This document shows positions 9,165 through 16,863 of a stretch of 64,000 nucleotides of DNA, piece after piece. Both the position numbers and the translations under genes were made by a program. Location: assembly GCF_964186585.1 (NCBI RefSeq), contig NZ_OZ075067.1, positions 1,922,001 to 1,986,000 on the forward strand. Direction: 5' to 3'. The DNA comes from Microbacterium sp. MM2322. Its GTDB lineage: Bacteria > Actinomycetota > Actinomycetes > Actinomycetales > Microbacteriaceae. The notes below the pieces were generated by a model. It saw only the letters and a list, made by a program, of their open reading frames with translations, had not been told where the DNA came from and ran no database searches. Positions within the stretch are counted from its first letter, which is position 1, and the number at the start of each line of letters is the position of its first letter.

Positions 9165-10348
9165 ACCGCGAGGCGAGCATCGTGAGGCTTGCGATCACGC
9201 GGGTCCGGTCCGGCGATGTCGGACGGATGCCGGTGGTGCTGGCCCTCGTGGTCATCGCGATCGTCTTCCAGGCACTCAACCCGGTCTTCCTGACGAGCCG
9301 GCATCTCAGCGATTTGCTCATGCAGTGCGCCGCGATGGGGACGATCTCGCTCGGCATCGTCCTCGTGCTCCTCATCGGCGAGATCGACCTGTCGGTCGGG
9401 TCGATGTCAGGGGTCGCCGCCGCGATCCTGACGGTCGGAGGGGTGCAGTTGCAGTGGCCGTTCGCACTCGCGATCGGCGCGGCGATCACCGCGGGTTGCG
9501 TGGTCGGGGCGATCTACGGAGCCCTCCGAACGACGCTCGGGCTGCCGAGTTTCGTCGTGACCCTTGCGGGCCTCCTCGGCCTTCTGGGCGTGCAGTTGTG
9601 GGTGCTCGGCGATGCCGGTTCGATCAACCTGCCGTTCGACTCCTGGATCGTGCAGTTCGCACAGCAGATGTATCTCCCGGCGTGGCTGTCCTACGTCCTG
9701 TCGGCGGCGACGGCCCTGGCCTACACGGGAACGCTCCTCAGCCGCGCTCGGCGTCGAGCGGCGGCGGAGCTCGAGAGCACCCGCACGGCGGTCATCGTGG
9801 TGCGGGGCGCCCTGCTGCTCGTCGGACTCGTCGGCGGATCCTGGTACCTGAACCTGTCGCGCGGTGTCGGGCTCATGTTCGTCCTCTTCGTCGTCCTCGT
9901 CGTGGTGGCGCACCTCGCCCTGACCAGGACACGCTGGGGCCGGTCGGTGTTCGCGGTGGGCGGGTCGATCGAGGCCGCGCGACGCGCCGGCATCCGGGTC
10001 GACCGCGTCGTCTTGTCGGTTTTCATGCTGTGCTCGGCGCTCGCTGCCACGGGCGGCGTCCTCGCCGCGGCGCGGCTCGCCGCGGCGAATCAGAGCACCG
10101 GCGCGGCGGATACCAACCTCAACGCGATCGCGGCCGCGATCATCGGCGGTGCGTCGCTCTTCGGCGGACGCGGCTCCGCCTTCGCCGCGCTCCTCGGCGT
10201 CGTCGTCATCCAGGCGATCTCGTCGGGGCTGACCCTCATCAACCTCAGCTCGGCGGTGCAGTACATGGTCACGGGTGCCGTGCTCGTCTTCGCCGTGGCG
10301 TTGGATGCCGTCACCCGCCGCAGCCGCCTGGGCACCGGTCGCACGTAG
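9161..10348 (+). CDS. sugar ABC transporter permease (cassette 1, XylH/RbsC type)
   Basis: The 395-residue protein is strongly hydrophobic with about ten to twelve membrane helices and a longer cytoplasmic loop near residues 190-205. It carries BPD_transp_2 family features: GEIDLSVGS in an early helix, LPSFVVTL, and the late GGASLFGGRGS segment. The length matches XylH-like permeases (about 390-430) rather than the shorter RbsC. It forms the membrane channel for the two preceding gene products. It is the last gene of cassette 1; the following 161 bp hold the promoter of cassette 2. Confidence 0.88.
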   Translation: MNREASIVRLAITRVRSGDVGRMPVVLALVVIAIVFQALNPVFLTSRHLSDLLMQCAAMGTISLGIVLVLLIGEIDLSVGSMSGVAAAILTVGGVQLQWPFALAIGAAITAGCVVGAIYGALRTTLGLPSFVVTLAGLLGLLGVQLWVLGDAGSINLPFDSWIVQFAQQMYLPAWLSYVLSAATALAYTGTLLSRARRRAAAELESTRTAVIVVRGALLLVGLVGGSWYLNLSRGVGLMFVLFVVLVVVAHLALTRTRWGRSVFAVGGSIEAARRAGIRVDRVVLSVFMLCSALAATGGVLAAARLAAANQSTGAADTNLNAIAAAIIGGASLFGGRGSAFAALLGVVVIQAISSGLTLINLSSAVQYMVTGAVLVFAVALDAVTRRSRLGTGRT

Positions 10349-10417
10349 CCCGGCGGCATCGCCGATCACCGCGTCGAGAGAGGTTCGGGCCGACCGTCGA
10401 CGGTGACGAAAGCGTTA

Positions 10418-10456
10418 TGTTCACATCTTGACTTCAATTCGTGAACACAACAAGAT
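10418..10456 (+). promoter_or_regulatory. promoter and inverted-repeat operator of sugar ABC cassette 2
   Basis: TTGACT (10428-10433) and CAAGAT (10451-10456) are 17 bp apart and form a plausible promoter. A perfect 7-bp inverted repeat, TGTTCAC (10418-10424) and GTGAACA (10441-10447), brackets the -35 element. Such an arrangement fits a repressor site; the ROK protein encoded at 6083 is the obvious candidate. The binding is inferred. Confidence 0.5.
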
Positions 10457-10509
10457 CGTCATCAAGCGCGAAGTAGCGCTCGCTCGATTTCACTGTCGAA
10501 AGGCGAACG

Positions 10510-11601
10510 ATGAAGAAGTCCCTGTCCGTTGCAGCAGCCCTCGGGGCCGCCGCACTCCTCCTCGCCGGCTGTGCCAGCACCAGCACCCCGGCACCCGCTG
10601 GCTCGAGCGGCGGCGGTATGGCTCCCGCCGAAGCCGGCCGCGCGTGCGTCATCCTTCCCGACGCGGCGTCGTCGCCCCGCTGGGAGAACTTCGACCGCAA
10701 GTACCTCGACGAAGGCCTCAAGGGCGCCGGCTTCGAGGTCGACATCCAGAACGCTCAGGGTGACACCGCCAAGTACACGACGATCGCCGATCAGCAGATG
10801 ACGCAGGGCTGCGGCGTCATGCTGCTCGTGGACTACAACGGCGCCGCCGCCGGCGTCGCCACTAAGGCGAAGAGCCAGGGCATCCCGGTCATCGCGTACG
10901 ACCGCCCCTTCGCGGGCGCCGACTACTACGTGTCGTTCGACAACGTCGAGGTGGGCCGCCTCGAGGGTCAGACCGTCCTCGACGGCCTGAAGACGGCGGG
11001 CAAGGACCCGAAGACGGCCGCAGTCTTCTACATGGGTGGCGACCCCACCGACGGCAACGCCGCGATGTTCCTCAAGGGCGCGAAAGAGGTCATGGAGGCC
11101 GCGGGCGTCAAGCCCGTCGCCGAGCCTCCGGGGGTCTGGGATGGCGCGAAGAGCCAGACCAACTTCGAGCAGGCGCTGACCGCGAACGGCGGAAAGGTCG
11201 ACGGCGTCTGGGCCGCCAACGACACGAACGCCGACGGCGTCATCAAGGTCCTCCAGGACCGCGACCTCAAGGGTGTCGCTGTCTCGGGCCAGGACGCCAA
11301 CGTCGAGGGCCTGCGCAACATCCTCACCGGATGGCAGACCGCGACCGTCTACAAGCCGGTCAAGGACGAGGCCGAGGCCGCCATCAAGGTGGCGACGGAG
11401 CTCCTGAAGGGCGAGAAGCCCACCGCCGACCAGAAGCTCGAGGACGGCACGCCGTACATCTCGGTCACGCCGCAGCTCGTCGGCCCCGACACGGTCAAGG
11501 ACGTCGTCGCCGCTGGTGACGCATCGGCCGCCGATGTCTGCTCCGGCGATATCGCCGGCGTCAGCCTCGCCGACAAGTGCACCGAGTTCGGCGTCGAGTG
11601 A
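10510..11601 (+). CDS. sugar ABC transporter substrate-binding lipoprotein (cassette 2)
   Basis: The 363-residue protein begins with a lipoprotein signal ending at Cys21 (LLLAGC) and a Ser/Gly/Pro-rich linker, then a Peripla_BP_4 domain of xylose-binding type. The same landmarks occur as in the cassette 1 protein, including VIAYDR, YYVSFDN and WAANDT, so the two are paralogues. The start has a Shine-Dalgarno AAAGG six bases upstream. A perfect 17-bp hairpin follows directly, before the ATPase gene, which probably raises the yield of binding protein relative to the membrane subunits. The ligand is inferred to be a monosaccharide. Confidence 0.87.
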   Translation: MKKSLSVAAALGAAALLLAGCASTSTPAPAGSSGGGMAPAEAGRACVILPDAASSPRWENFDRKYLDEGLKGAGFEVDIQNAQGDTAKYTTIADQQMTQGCGVMLLVDYNGAAAGVATKAKSQGIPVIAYDRPFAGADYYVSFDNVEVGRLEGQTVLDGLKTAGKDPKTAAVFYMGGDPTDGNAAMFLKGAKEVMEAAGVKPVAEPPGVWDGAKSQTNFEQALTANGGKVDGVWAANDTNADGVIKVLQDRDLKGVAVSGQDANVEGLRNILTGWQTATVYKPVKDEAEAAIKVATELLKGEKPTADQKLEDGTPYISVTPQLVGPDTVKDVVAAGDASAADVCSGDIAGVSLADKCTEFGVE

Positions 11602-11607
11602 TCTGAC

Positions 11608-11646
11608 GGGAGTGGGGATGCCGCCTCTCGCGGCATCCCCACTCCC
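11608..11646 (+). terminator. intra-operonic hairpin (attenuator or mRNA stabiliser)
   Basis: A perfect 17-bp stem (11608-11624 with 11630-11646) closes on a CTCTC loop, six bases after the binding-protein stop. There is no U-tract. Its position between binding protein and ATPase genes fits partial termination or protection of the upstream mRNA. Confidence 0.7.
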
Positions 11647-11688
11647 CTATGTCTGCGCGACCCCCCTCGATTCCTCAGGAGAACCCGC

Positions 11689-12477
11689 ATGAGCGAACCC
11701 ATCATCGAACTCCGGCACGTCACGAAGTCCTTCGGCCCCGTCAGCGTCCTCAAGGGCGTCGACCTCCAGGTCCGATCGGGCATGGTGACCGCCCTCGTCG
11801 GCGACAACGGCGCCGGAAAGTCCACCCTCATCAAGGGCCTCGCCGGAGTGCAGCCCTACGACACCGGCCAGATCCTCATCGACGGCCAGGAGGAGTCGCT
11901 TCGCACTCCTCGCGAGGCCGGCGCCCTCGGCATCGAGGTCGTCTACCAAGACCTCGCGCTCTGCGACAACCTCGACATCGTCCAGAACATGTTCCTCGGC
12001 CGCGAAGAGATCATCGGAGGAACGTTCGACGAGGGACGGATGGAGAAGGATGCCTCCGACACCCTGCGCTCCCTCTCGGTGCGCACCGTCAAGAGCGTCC
12101 GACAGAAGGTCTCGAGCTTGTCCGGCGGACAGCGTCAGACCGTCGCCATCGCACGCGCCGTCTTGAAGAAGGCCCGCGTCGTCATCCTCGACGAGCCGAC
12201 CGCCGCGCTCGGCGTTGCCCAGACCGAACAGGTGCTGAACCTCGTCCGCCGCCTCGCCGATCAGGGCGTCGCCGTGGTCCTCATCAGCCACAACCTCGCC
12301 GACGTGTTCGCGGTCGCCGACGACATCGCCGTCCTCTACCTCGGCCAGATGGTGGCGCAGGTCCCGACCGCCGGATCGAATCGCGACGAGATCGTCGGTT
12401 ACATCACCGGAACGAAGATCCCGCCGGGCGTTCAGCTCGTCGGCACATCCACCATCCCCGTCGGAGGCGACGCATGA
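11689..12477 (+). CDS. sugar ABC transporter ATP-binding protein, single ABC domain (cassette 2)
   Basis: The 262-residue protein has Walker A GDNGAGKST (about 38-46), a YQDLALC Q-loop, LSGGQRQ signature, ILDEPTAALG Walker B and an ISHN switch. Like its paralogue at 8310 it is half the length of classical XylG/RbsA proteins. The start has AGGAG seven bases upstream, after the intra-operonic hairpin. The stop overlaps the permease start (ATGA). It supplies energy to the cassette 2 importer on the cytosolic side. Confidence 0.88.
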   Translation: MSEPIIELRHVTKSFGPVSVLKGVDLQVRSGMVTALVGDNGAGKSTLIKGLAGVQPYDTGQILIDGQEESLRTPREAGALGIEVVYQDLALCDNLDIVQNMFLGREEIIGGTFDEGRMEKDASDTLRSLSVRTVKSVRQKVSSLSGGQRQTVAIARAVLKKARVVILDEPTAALGVAQTEQVLNLVRRLADQGVAVVLISHNLADVFAVADDIAVLYLGQMVAQVPTAGSNRDEIVGYITGTKIPPGVQLVGTSTIPVGGDA

Positions 12478-13742
12478 GCTCCAGCACCCGTACCGCGGCG
12501 GCACCCGACCCCGTCGTGAGCGACCTCATCGGCAGCGGCATCGAAGGCGGCGTCGGCGACCAAGTCAAGGCTTGGTTGCAGCGCGTGAGAGGCGGCGAAA
12601 TGGGCGCCCTGCCCGCTGTCGGAGGTCTCGTCCTCCTCGTGATCCTCTTCAGTGTGCTCAGTGAGTACTTCTTCACGCCGATCAACTTCGCGAACCTCAT
12701 GAGCCAGGCGGCATCCCTCGTCGTTCTCGGCATGGCGCTCGTCTTCGTCCTGCTCCTTGGCGAAATCGACCTCTCGGCCGGTGTCACCGGCGGCGTTGGC
12801 GTGGCCGCGTTCGCGGTTCTGAACGTCAAGTTCCAGTTCCCGTGGCCGCTGGCCCTCGCGATCGGCTTGGTCATCGGTCTCGCTACGGGAGCCCTGATCG
12901 GATTCCTTGTAGCGCGGGTCGGCATTCCCTCGTTCGTCGTCACCCTGGGGCTGTTCCTCGGGTACCAGGGGCTCGCGCTTCTGATAATTGGGCGGGGAGG
13001 AGTATACCCGATCCAGGCGCCCGAGCTCGTCGCGCTGCAGAACGGTCGACTGCCGATCTGGGGAGGCTGGGGCATGCTCGCCGTCATTCTGCTGATCTCG
13101 GGCGGTCTGTCGGTCTGGGACCGTCGCCGTCGCACACGGGCGGGCGTCCCGAACCGGCCGATGGCGCTGGTGTGGGCCAAGCTCATCGTCATCGCCCTTT
13201 TCGGCGGTGCCGCGGTATTCGTCCTGAATCTGAACCGATCGCAGTCGATCATCGCCATCGAGGGCGTCCCGATCATCGTGCCCGTCGTGCTGACGATCCT
13301 GTTCATCGGCACATTCGTGCTCGACCGCACCAAGTTCGGACGCTACGTATACGCCATCGGCGGCAACGCCGAGGCCGCACGTCGTGCGGGCATCAAGGTG
13401 CGGTGGGTGAAGTGGTGGTGCTTCGTCGCCGCCTCTGGCCTCGCCGTGGTGTCGCTGTTGTTCGCTCAGACCCGCGTCGGGTCGGTCGACGGCGCGGTGG
13501 GTCGCGACGTGGTCCTCTCGGGCGTCGCGGCGGCCGTCGTCGGCGGCGTGAGCCTCTTCGGCGGTCGCGGCCGGCTCATCCACGCCGCCATCGGCGCACT
13601 CGTAATCGCGGTCATCATCAACGGGCTGGGCCTCTTGAAAATGGATGCCGGCTTCAACCTGATCGTCACCGGCGGGGTCCTGATCCTCGCCGCCACGGTC
13701 GACGCGCTGTCTCGGCTACGAACCGGCGGGATGCGCACCTGA
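12474..13742 (+). CDS. sugar ABC transporter permease (cassette 2, XylH type)
   Basis: The 422-residue protein has about twelve predicted membrane helices after a hydrophilic N-terminal stretch of roughly 45 residues. It carries GEIDLSAGV, IPSFVVTLG and the GGVSLFGGRG segment of BPD_transp_2 permeases. The length matches XylH. It is translationally coupled to the ATPase by a 4-bp overlap and ends 11 bp before a strong bidirectional terminator. It belongs with the products of 10510 and 11689. Confidence 0.88.
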   Translation: MSSSTRTAAAPDPVVSDLIGSGIEGGVGDQVKAWLQRVRGGEMGALPAVGGLVLLVILFSVLSEYFFTPINFANLMSQAASLVVLGMALVFVLLLGEIDLSAGVTGGVGVAAFAVLNVKFQFPWPLALAIGLVIGLATGALIGFLVARVGIPSFVVTLGLFLGYQGLALLIIGRGGVYPIQAPELVALQNGRLPIWGGWGMLAVILLISGGLSVWDRRRRTRAGVPNRPMALVWAKLIVIALFGGAAVFVLNLNRSQSIIAIEGVPIIVPVVLTILFIGTFVLDRTKFGRYVYAIGGNAEAARRAGIKVRWVKWWCFVAASGLAVVSLLFAQTRVGSVDGAVGRDVVLSGVAAAVVGGVSLFGGRGRLIHAAIGALVIAVIINGLGLLKMDAGFNLIVTGGVLILAATVDALSRLRTGGMRT

Positions 13743-13753
13743 TCGCCTCCTGA

Positions 13754-13796
13754 CACGACGACGCCCTCGGCCTTCTCGGTCGAGGGCGTCGTCGTG
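13754..13796. terminator. strong bidirectional hairpin terminator
   Basis: A perfect 16-bp stem (13754-13769 with 13781-13796) closes on an 11-base loop between the convergent permease and DoxX genes. It can serve both strands; no long U-tract is seen on either side, as is common in high-GC actinobacteria. Confidence 0.8.
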
Positions 13797-13808
13797 CGTG
13801 CGGATGGG

Positions 13809-14189
13809 TCAGTCGCGGGTCGACCACAGCGCCCAGGCAACCAGCACGGGCTGGAACAGCAGACGACGCCAGCGGGCGGTGTCGCTGTCCAGCGAGAAGC
13901 CGTCGCGCTTGCCGAGCGCCTGCGCGACGTTGCCGGGGAAGATCGCCACGAAGAAGGCGGCGAGGATCACGCCGACACGACGACGCTCTTTGGGCAGTGC
14001 GACGAGCGCGGCACCCAGCATCATCTCCACCGCACCGGAGGCAACGACGACGCCGTCCTTGTCGATGGGGAGGGTGTCGGTGACCAGGTCGGGAACCTGC
14101 GCCTGGAACTCCTTGCGCGCCCAGAACAGATGGCTGAGACCGGCGAATACCATGGCGCCGGCGAGAGTCCAGCGAGCGATTGTCTTCAT
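13809..14189 (-). CDS. DoxX-like membrane protein (copy 1)
   Basis: The 126-residue protein has four predicted membrane helices and the layout of DoxX/DoxD-type small membrane proteins, with a charged cytoplasmic loop (LPKERRRVG) between helices two and three. The ATG at 14189 has a -10-like GATACT six bases upstream. A second copy, encoded at 15881-16297, shares VALP.ERRRVG, VA.FPGNV and the C-terminal FQPVLVAWA.WSTR. The biochemical role of this branch is not established. Confidence 0.8.
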   Translation of the reverse strand: MKTIARWTLAGAMVFAGLSHLFWARKEFQAQVPDLVTDTLPIDKDGVVVASGAVEMMLGAALVALPKERRRVGVILAAFFVAIFPGNVAQALGKRDGFSLDSDTARWRRLLFQPVLVAWALWSTRD

Positions 14190-14195
14190 CCCCCG

Positions 14196-14201
14196 AGTAT
14201 C
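14196..14201 (-). promoter_or_regulatory. -10 hexamer before DoxX copy 1
   Basis: GATACT on the minus strand is six bases (a run of C and G) from the ATG at 14189. The match to the consensus is moderate. Confidence 0.4.
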
Positions 14202-14237
14202 CCCCGGCGTCGCCCCGTCGGGGGCTGCGCCCTCGCC

Positions 14238-14243
14238 TACGCT
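14238..14243 (+). promoter_or_regulatory. -10 hexamer before the RsmC-like methyltransferase
   Basis: TACGCT, then GGGGAC, then GTG at 14250. This spacing supports the GTG at 14250 as the start, although the frame is open far upstream. Confidence 0.5.
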
Positions 14244-14249
14244 GGGGAC

Positions 14250-15380
14250 GTGACGAGTCCCGCCCCGTTCCCCTTCGAGAGGCTCTCCCGTCGCCCCGAC
14301 GTCGAAGGCCCCGACCTGGTGGCGTCGGATGCCGCCGACCGCCTCATCCTGGACGAATCAGCCGATCTGCGGGCCGGAGCGCCCGCCGGCTCGATCGCCG
14401 TCATCGGCGACACCCACGGGGCCCTCGCCCTCGCGGCGGCGCACGACGGCGCGCGGGACGTCCGCGTGCACCAGGACGCTCTGGCCGGAGAACGCGCGAT
14501 CGTCCAGAACGCCGGCGCGCTCGGGCTGGGAGATCGTCTCCAGGTCGTCTCGCTCGACGCCGATGCGGTCCGGAGCGCACGCGTCGTTCTCGTTCGACTG
14601 CCGCGCTCGCTCGACGCGCTCCGAGACGTCGCAGCCCTGATCGCCACGCACGCGTCCCCCGAGGTCGTCGTGGTGGCGGGCGGCCGCCTGAAGCACATGA
14701 CCCGAGCGATGAACGACGTGCTCGGCGAGCACTTCGGCCGGATCGACGTGTCGCTCGCGCGGCAGAAGTCGCGCGTCCTCTTCGCGCGCGACCCGCGCCC
14801 GACTCACGATCCCGTGCCCGCGTCGGGCCGCGAGGGCGATCTCGAGATCCGCGCCTTCGGCGGTGCGTTCGCCGGGGCTCGCCTCGACCACGGCACGCGG
14901 CTGCTGCTCGCGCATCTGCCCGCTGACCCCGCAGGTGGAGCTTCCGAGGATCCGCTCATCGACTTCGCGTGCGGGACGGGCGCGGTCGCCGCTCACCTCG
15001 CGCTCCGGCATCCCGATGCCGCCGTGTACGCCTCGGATCAGTCCGCCGCCGCGGTCGCCTCCGCCCGCGCAACGGTCGCCGCGAACGGTGTCGCCGATCG
15101 GGTCGAGATCGTCCGTGACGATCTGCTCTCGGCGCGACCCGCGGCATCCGCCTCGTTCATCGCGCTGAACCCGCCGTTCCACAGCGGGGCGGCGCTCACC
15201 GATCGGCTCGCGTTCCGGCTGTTCGCCGATGCGGCGCGCGTCCTCCGACCCGGCGGCGAGCTGTGGTGCGTCTGGAACTCGGGTATGGCGTACCGCGGCG
15301 ACCTCGAGCGCCTCGTCGGGCCGACCCGTCAGGTTGCGCGGGACGCGAAGTTCACCGTGACGGTGTCCGCGCGTCGCTGA
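14250..15380 (+). CDS. class I SAM-dependent methyltransferase, RsmC/RlmG-like
   Basis: The 376-residue protein has the two-part build of RsmC/RlmG rRNA guanine-N2 methyltransferases: a degenerate N-terminal methyltransferase-like half (about 1-190) and a catalytic C-terminal half. The C-terminal half holds the SAM-binding segment DFACGTGAVA (about residue 234) and the catalytic NPPFHSG motif (about residue 308). NPPF is typical of enzymes that methylate exocyclic amino groups. The likely target is a guanine in ribosomal RNA, but the specific position cannot be read from the sequence. It ends four bases before the convergent DUF3817 gene. Confidence 0.8.
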   Translation: MTSPAPFPFERLSRRPDVEGPDLVASDAADRLILDESADLRAGAPAGSIAVIGDTHGALALAAAHDGARDVRVHQDALAGERAIVQNAGALGLGDRLQVVSLDADAVRSARVVLVRLPRSLDALRDVAALIATHASPEVVVVAGGRLKHMTRAMNDVLGEHFGRIDVSLARQKSRVLFARDPRPTHDPVPASGREGDLEIRAFGGAFAGARLDHGTRLLLAHLPADPAGGASEDPLIDFACGTGAVAAHLALRHPDAAVYASDQSAAAVASARATVAANGVADRVEIVRDDLLSARPAASASFIALNPPFHSGAALTDRLAFRLFADAARVLRPGGELWCVWNSGMAYRGDLERLVGPTRQVARDAKFTVTVSARR

Positions 15381-15383
15381 CGC

Positions 15384-15845
15384 TCACCGTCCGCCGGGAG
15401 GACCGACGATCAGCAGGATCACGTAGAGCGCGACGACCGCCACGACGATGAGGGCGATCAGGATGCCGGCGTGCCGCAGGAACCAGCGCAGCAGTCGGTC
15501 GATCGGGCGCCGGTCCCGAGGATCCGCCGTCTCCTCGAGGCGCCAGTCCCCCGCGAGCCGGCCGCTCCGGCGCAGCCACATCTCGACGGGAACCGTGGCG
15601 TAGGGGACGACGGCTGAGCCGACGGCGAGCACCGACGTGCCGAGGCGCCACCGATTGTTCAGCGCGACGAGCAGCGCGGTCGCGCCGTAGGACAGGAAGA
15701 CGAAGCCGTGGATGCCACCGCCGATGGTGACGGCGACGGCGGGGCCACCCACCGCGCGGACGATGAGCCCGCTGATGAGGAGCGTCCAGGAGAACACTTC
15801 GGCGATGGCGAGGATGCGGAAGATCGAGGCAGGGGTGCGGAACAC
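15384..15845 (-). CDS. DUF3817 integral membrane protein
   Basis: The 153-residue protein has three membrane helices in the first 95 residues matching DUF3817 (start FRTPASIFRILAIAEVFSW, then GGGIHGFVFL), then a hydrophilic stretch and one more helix near the C-terminus. The GTG at 15845 has TAGGCT six bases upstream. DUF3817 has no known biochemical role. It lies downstream of the MarR-DoxX pair on the same strand but with its own promoter. Confidence 0.78.
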   Translation of the reverse strand: MFRTPASIFRILAIAEVFSWTLLISGLIVRAVGGPAVAVTIGGGIHGFVFLSYGATALLVALNNRWRLGTSVLAVGSAVVPYATVPVEMWLRRSGRLAGDWRLEETADPRDRRPIDRLLRWFLRHAGILIALIVVAVVALYVILLIVGPPGGR

Positions 15846-15851
15846 ACCTTA

Positions 15852-15857
15852 AGCCTA
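15852..15857 (-). promoter_or_regulatory. -10 hexamer of a leaderless promoter for DUF3817
   Basis: TAGGCT on the minus strand is six bases before the GTG at 15845. The same hexamer and spacing recur at 3678 and 47425. Confidence 0.5.
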
Positions 15858-15880
15858 CCTGAAGGATGCCGCGGCTCCGG

Positions 15881-16297
15881 TCAGCGTCGAGTGGACCACA
15901 CCGCCCACGCCACGAGAACCGGCTGGAAGAAGAGGCGGACGAACCGCTTGGTGTCGGAATCCATCCCGGGGACGTCGCGGCCCGACCTCCAGTGATGGAC
16001 GTTGCCGGGGAACACCGCGACGAAGAGTGCCGCGACCGCCAGACCCACGCGGCGGCGCTCCCGCGGGAGGGCGACGAGTGCGACGCCCAGCCCGGCCTCC
16101 ACAACACCGGAGACGACGACGATCGTGTCTTTGTCTGTCCGGAACAGGCGCGTCGCCCAGTCCGGGACGGCGATCCGGAACCCGCGGCGGAGCACCGTGA
16201 GGTGCGCGACGCCGGCGGCCGTCAGCAGAACGGCGAGTGCGCCACGGGCGATGGCACGCAGCATCCCGCTGCGACGGACTCCCCCGCGACGCGTCAC
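15881..16297 (-). CDS. DoxX-like membrane protein (copy 2)
   Basis: The 138-residue product is a four-helix DoxX-type membrane protein, paralogous to the one at 13809-14189. The GTG at 16297 overlaps the stop of the upstream marR gene (GTGA); an in-frame ATG at 16264 is an alternative. Coupling to a MarR regulator suggests control by a small aromatic or redox-active ligand, a pattern seen with other DoxX genes. The function is not established. Confidence 0.78.
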   Translation of the reverse strand: MTRRGGVRRSGMLRAIARGALAVLLTAAGVAHLTVLRRGFRIAVPDWATRLFRTDKDTIVVVSGVVEAGLGVALVALPRERRRVGLAVAALFVAVFPGNVHHWRSGRDVPGMDSDTKRFVRLFFQPVLVAWAVWSTRR

Positions 16298-16719
16298 TCG
16301 ATCACACCGGCCCGGATACCGCCGAGCGACTCCGCGACCCGAGGGAGCGACTGCGACAGCGATTCATCCAAGCGCTCCAACCGATCCTGCGCGTCACGCA
16401 GCACCTGGGCGCCGCGCTCCGTGACGCTCAGATCGCTCGCCGCCCCCGCCTGCGCGGTCGCGTCGGCGACGAGGCCGTCGTCGACGAGCGCATGAACGGC
16501 GGCATGAGCGGACTGCACGGTGATGCGCGATCGACGAGCGAGCTCGGAGAACGAGATACCGGGCTCGGCCCCGATGTGGCCCAGCAGGCCGAACTTGCGG
16601 GTCGAGATGCCGAGGTCACGCAACTCGGCGGCCAGCTGCGCCTCCCACGTCGCCGAAACGGCGAGCAACGCGATGACGGGACTGAAGCGCGGGGCCTCGT
16701 CTGCGGGGGTATCTGGCAC
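16294..16719 (-). CDS. MarR family transcriptional regulator
   Basis: The 141-residue protein has the MarR winged-helix core at about residues 35-100, with ISFSELARRSRITVQSAHAA as helix-turn-helix and a wing of Asp/Ser residues near 95. The C-terminal helix serves dimerisation. The GTG start has TAGACT six bases upstream. It is co-transcribed with the downstream DoxX copy 2 (4-bp overlap) and is divergent from the DUF1023 hydrolase gene, so the 144-bp divergent region is its probable binding site. Confidence 0.85.
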   Translation of the reverse strand: MPDTPADEAPRFSPVIALLAVSATWEAQLAAELRDLGISTRKFGLLGHIGAEPGISFSELARRSRITVQSAHAAVHALVDDGLVADATAQAGAASDLSVTERGAQVLRDAQDRLERLDESLSQSLPRVAESLGGIRAGVIE

Positions 16720-16725
16720 GGCAGA

Positions 16726-16731
16726 AGTCTA
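16726..16731 (-). promoter_or_regulatory. -10 hexamer of a leaderless promoter for marR-doxX
   Basis: TAGACT on the minus strand lies six bases before the GTG at 16719, with no Shine-Dalgarno sequence. Confidence 0.5.
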
Positions 16732-16850
16732 TGAGTCAGCCCCGGTCCGGGTCAGCATCCATCTCACCGCGATTCGCTCACCGCTCCGCCCGGGACGCAA
16801 GAGGATGAGGGGGTTCTCATCTGCGAAACATTCGAGGTCCCGCATCCCCG

Positions 16851-16856
16851 TATCAT
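16851..16856 (+). promoter_or_regulatory. -10 hexamer before the DUF1023 hydrolase gene
   Basis: TATCAT, a close match to the consensus, lies seven bases before the ATG at 16864. Confidence 0.5.
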
Positions 16857-16863
16857 CAGCGGT

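Noticed and set aside
7261..13742. Idea that one of the two sugar ABC cassettes is a pseudogene
   Set aside because: All six frames are intact, with complete motifs, lipoprotein signals and translational coupling.
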